Source: Caldimonas brevitalea
GTDB taxonomy: Bacteria > Pseudomonadota > Gammaproteobacteria > Burkholderiales > Burkholderiaceae_C
NCBI RefSeq assembly: GCF_001017435.1
Contig: NZ_CP011371.1
Location: forward strand, 5,952,001 to 6,016,000
Length of the DNA stretch: 64,000 nucleotides
Direction: 5' to 3'
Shown piece by piece: positions 62,757 through 64,000 of this stretch. A program made the position numbers and the translations under genes. Positions within the stretch are counted from its first letter, which is position 1. Each line of letters starts with the position of its first letter. The notes beneath the pieces are model-generated. The model saw nothing but the letters and a program-made list of their open reading frames with translations, was not told where the DNA came from and made no database searches.

Positions 62757-63062
62757 TCATTCGTTCCACAGGTCGAGACAGCGGCCCCGGAACACCGCGC
62801 ACACATCATGCACGCTGTCGTCCTGGAACACGGCGGCCACCGCCTCGTCATGGTGGCGCGCCAGCACCACCATGGTTTTGAACGACACGCCGCGTGTGGC
62901 CAGTCGCACCACGACGGTATAGGGGGACGGACGCGCGGGCTCGACGGCGGCGCCCGTCCCCCCGACCTCACCGACGCCCGTCTCGACCACGGTCTCGGGC
63001 GAGCGGGTGTTGCGGTAGTCCATCTCCACGACTTGGCGTATGGCATCCCAAGGCGTCACCAT
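62757..63062 (-). CDS. Hypothetical protein
   Basis: This is a 101-residue protein without signal peptide or membrane helix. It has a helical start (MVTPWDAIRQVVEMDYRNTR), a low-complexity Gly/Thr/Glu middle, and a beta-alpha end (YTVVVRLATRGVSFKTMVVL, then FRGRCLDLWNE). I recognise no family. An excellent AAAGGAGAGG site precedes the ATG at 63062, which makes it likely to be a real gene. It stands alone, with a 322-bp non-coding region upstream. Confidence 0.6.
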   Translation of the reverse strand: MVTPWDAIRQVVEMDYRNTRSPETVVETGVGEVGGTGAAVEPARPSPYTVVVRLATRGVSFKTMVVLARHHDEAVAAVFQDDSVHDVCAVFRGRCLDLWNE

Positions 63063-63384
63063 GCACCTCTCCTTTCAAACATCAAACCTTCCGCACTGCA
63101 ACGGCACCAACGCGGCCAGGTTCCACCGGCACTGTATGGGCCCCTATCGTTCACATCTGTACGTGGTTCCATCACTGTCAATGATTGCGGGGTCATGCCA
63201 CGCGTCGTCAGGTCTGCGCAAGGAACTTGGTATCAGCGCCGCACACCGGGAGCCCGCGGGCAGGACAGGCGCCGCTGCAGCGCCCGGTGCAGCCTGTGGC
63301 CTCACCCCGCTCCGGCATTCTTGAACATCGGCCTCACCGTTACCTGTCCGGGCTTGCGCTGCACGTAATGGCGCGCCGGCTCGA
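63063..63384. other. Intergenic region upstream of the hypothetical gene
   Basis: No gene is visible in these 322 bp between two leftward genes. On the minus strand TTGACA occurs (complement of 63175-63180) with only a weak -10 downstream. ACCTGTCCGG at 63342-63351 is a copy of a 10-mer also found at 13761-13770 and, inverted, at 12464-12473. Confidence 0.45.
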
Positions 63385-64000
63385 TCAATTGCGAAAGTTT
63401 TGCGTCACCATCAAGCCGTACTTGCCGCCGTCAACGATGCCGACCCCCAGCCGCCCGAAGGCCGGCCGCAAGATGTTGGCGCGGTGCCCTGGTGACTTCA
63501 TCAAGCCCCGGTGGGCGCCTGCCAAGGTCGGCGCCAGCGCGAGGTTCTCGCCCGCCATCAGGAACCGCACCCGGCGCTGTCGCATGCGGTCGAACGGGTC
63601 CTGGCCTTCCGGCGTGAGATGCGAGAAATAGCCGCGGCCGAACATGTCGCGGGCATGGGCACGGGCCACCTCGGCCAGCTCCGGGTCGGCGGCCAGCGGC
63701 GCCAGGCCGGCTTCGCGGCGGGCCGCGTTGACCATCTCGAGCATCTCCACCTCGAGGTCGGGCCGCGCCCTGGGATGCGCGACCTTGAAGGGCAGGTGCA
63801 CCAGCGCGGTCGACCCCGGCTTGATGGTCAGTTTGCCCAGCGACTTGTCGACCGCCTCCGCGAAGATGGGCGTGAGCTTCGATTCCATCCATTCGGCGCC
63901 CACCATCAATGGGCCGGCCAGCCGGCTCTGGCGCGCCAGGGACGTCAGCGGGTCGGACAAAGGCACGGCGAGCAACAGCACCACGACAACGGTGGCGTTG
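63385..64000 (-). CDS. CvpA-CAP domain protein, 5' end cut by window edge
   Basis: This is the C-terminal 205 residues of a membrane protein. The part next to the edge is hydrophobic (TVVVLLLAVPLSDPLTSLAR) and resembles the last helix of a CvpA domain. It is followed by a linker and a CAP/SCP domain from about 90 onward (EMVNAARREAGLAPLAADPE, HARDMFGRGYFSHLTPEGQD, SPGHRANIL). CAP domains act outside the cytoplasm, and CvpA-CAP fusions occur in betaproteobacteria. A GTG at 63984 is only internal: the frame is open to base 64000. CvpA is linked to colicin V production and envelope stress; the exact role is unknown. Confidence 0.83.
   Translation of the reverse strand, partial: NATVVVVLLLAVPLSDPLTSLARQSRLAGPLMVGAEWMESKLTPIFAEAVDKSLGKLTIKPGSTALVHLPFKVAHPRARPDLEVEMLEMVNAARREAGLAPLAADPELAEVARAHARDMFGRGYFSHLTPEGQDPFDRMRQRRVRFLMAGENLALAPTLAGAHRGLMKSPGHRANILRPAFGRLGVGIVDGGKYGLMVTQNFRN

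Overview
This window is GC-rich (around 70 percent), densely coded DNA from a betaproteobacterium of the order Burkholderiales, most like the Caldimonas/Schlegelella/Rubrivivax-type lineages. The reasons are a PhaM-type polyhydroxybutyrate granule protein at the left edge, a glcDEF glycolate oxidase operon, a Bug-type solute-binding protein, a MocR regulator and the general Burkholderiales character of the small conserved proteins. The genus is an inference. I saw no rRNA, tRNA, CRISPR array, insertion sequence or prophage.

Layout. 1-6665: PhaM end, FIST sensor protein, DUF4124-like protein, then glcD-glcE-glcF. 6810-13484: stress and housekeeping genes (CsbD, PPOX-like, SDR, lytic transglycosylase, DsbA-like, MocR, DUF3563, Bug protein). 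13858-15732: a lower-GC lipoprotein with a 12-bp tandem repeat. 15893-19719: a molybdenum aldehyde oxidoreductase (PaoABC type) without the usual Tat leader. 19818-27290: three large hybrid histidine kinases, one a LOV blue-light kinase, arranged around a divergent promoter. 27335-35258: small proteins, AI-2E family transporter, SDR, esterase, an OmpR/EnvZ-type pair and a PlcR-like protein, then a pectinacetylesterase-family enzyme to 36625.

36774-42619 is the most interesting region. It is a tight four-gene operon coding for a zinc-ribbon protein with a degenerate GGDEF-like domain, a processive family 2 glycosyltransferase, a TolC-like outer-membrane protein fused to a GH18-like TIM barrel, and an HlyD-like membrane fusion protein. 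Together these look like a synthase-dependent exopolysaccharide assembly and export machine that I cannot match to the alginate, cellulose, PNAG, Pel or Psl systems.

42745-50888: DUF2630, a translationally coupled SGNH hydrolase and DHH-motif protein, LysR, an M23 peptidase, a large secreted hydrolase, and a MerR-type regulator facing a methyltransferase across a SoxR-box-like palindrome, then a frameshifted gene remnant. 50931-53800: thiolase plus SDR with a divergent TetR regulator, and a cold-shock protein. 54257-56668: a lipoprotein with two carbohydrate-binding modules and a GH39-like catalytic domain, preceded by a perfect 13-bp inverted repeat. 57092-61024: D-lactate dehydrogenase, then two DGPF (YciI-like) proteins, a VOC protein and an ECF42-type sigma factor with a candidate cognate promoter. 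61071-64000: a small secreted protein, PanE, NIPSNAP, a hypothetical protein, and the C-terminal part of a CvpA-CAP protein cut by the right edge.
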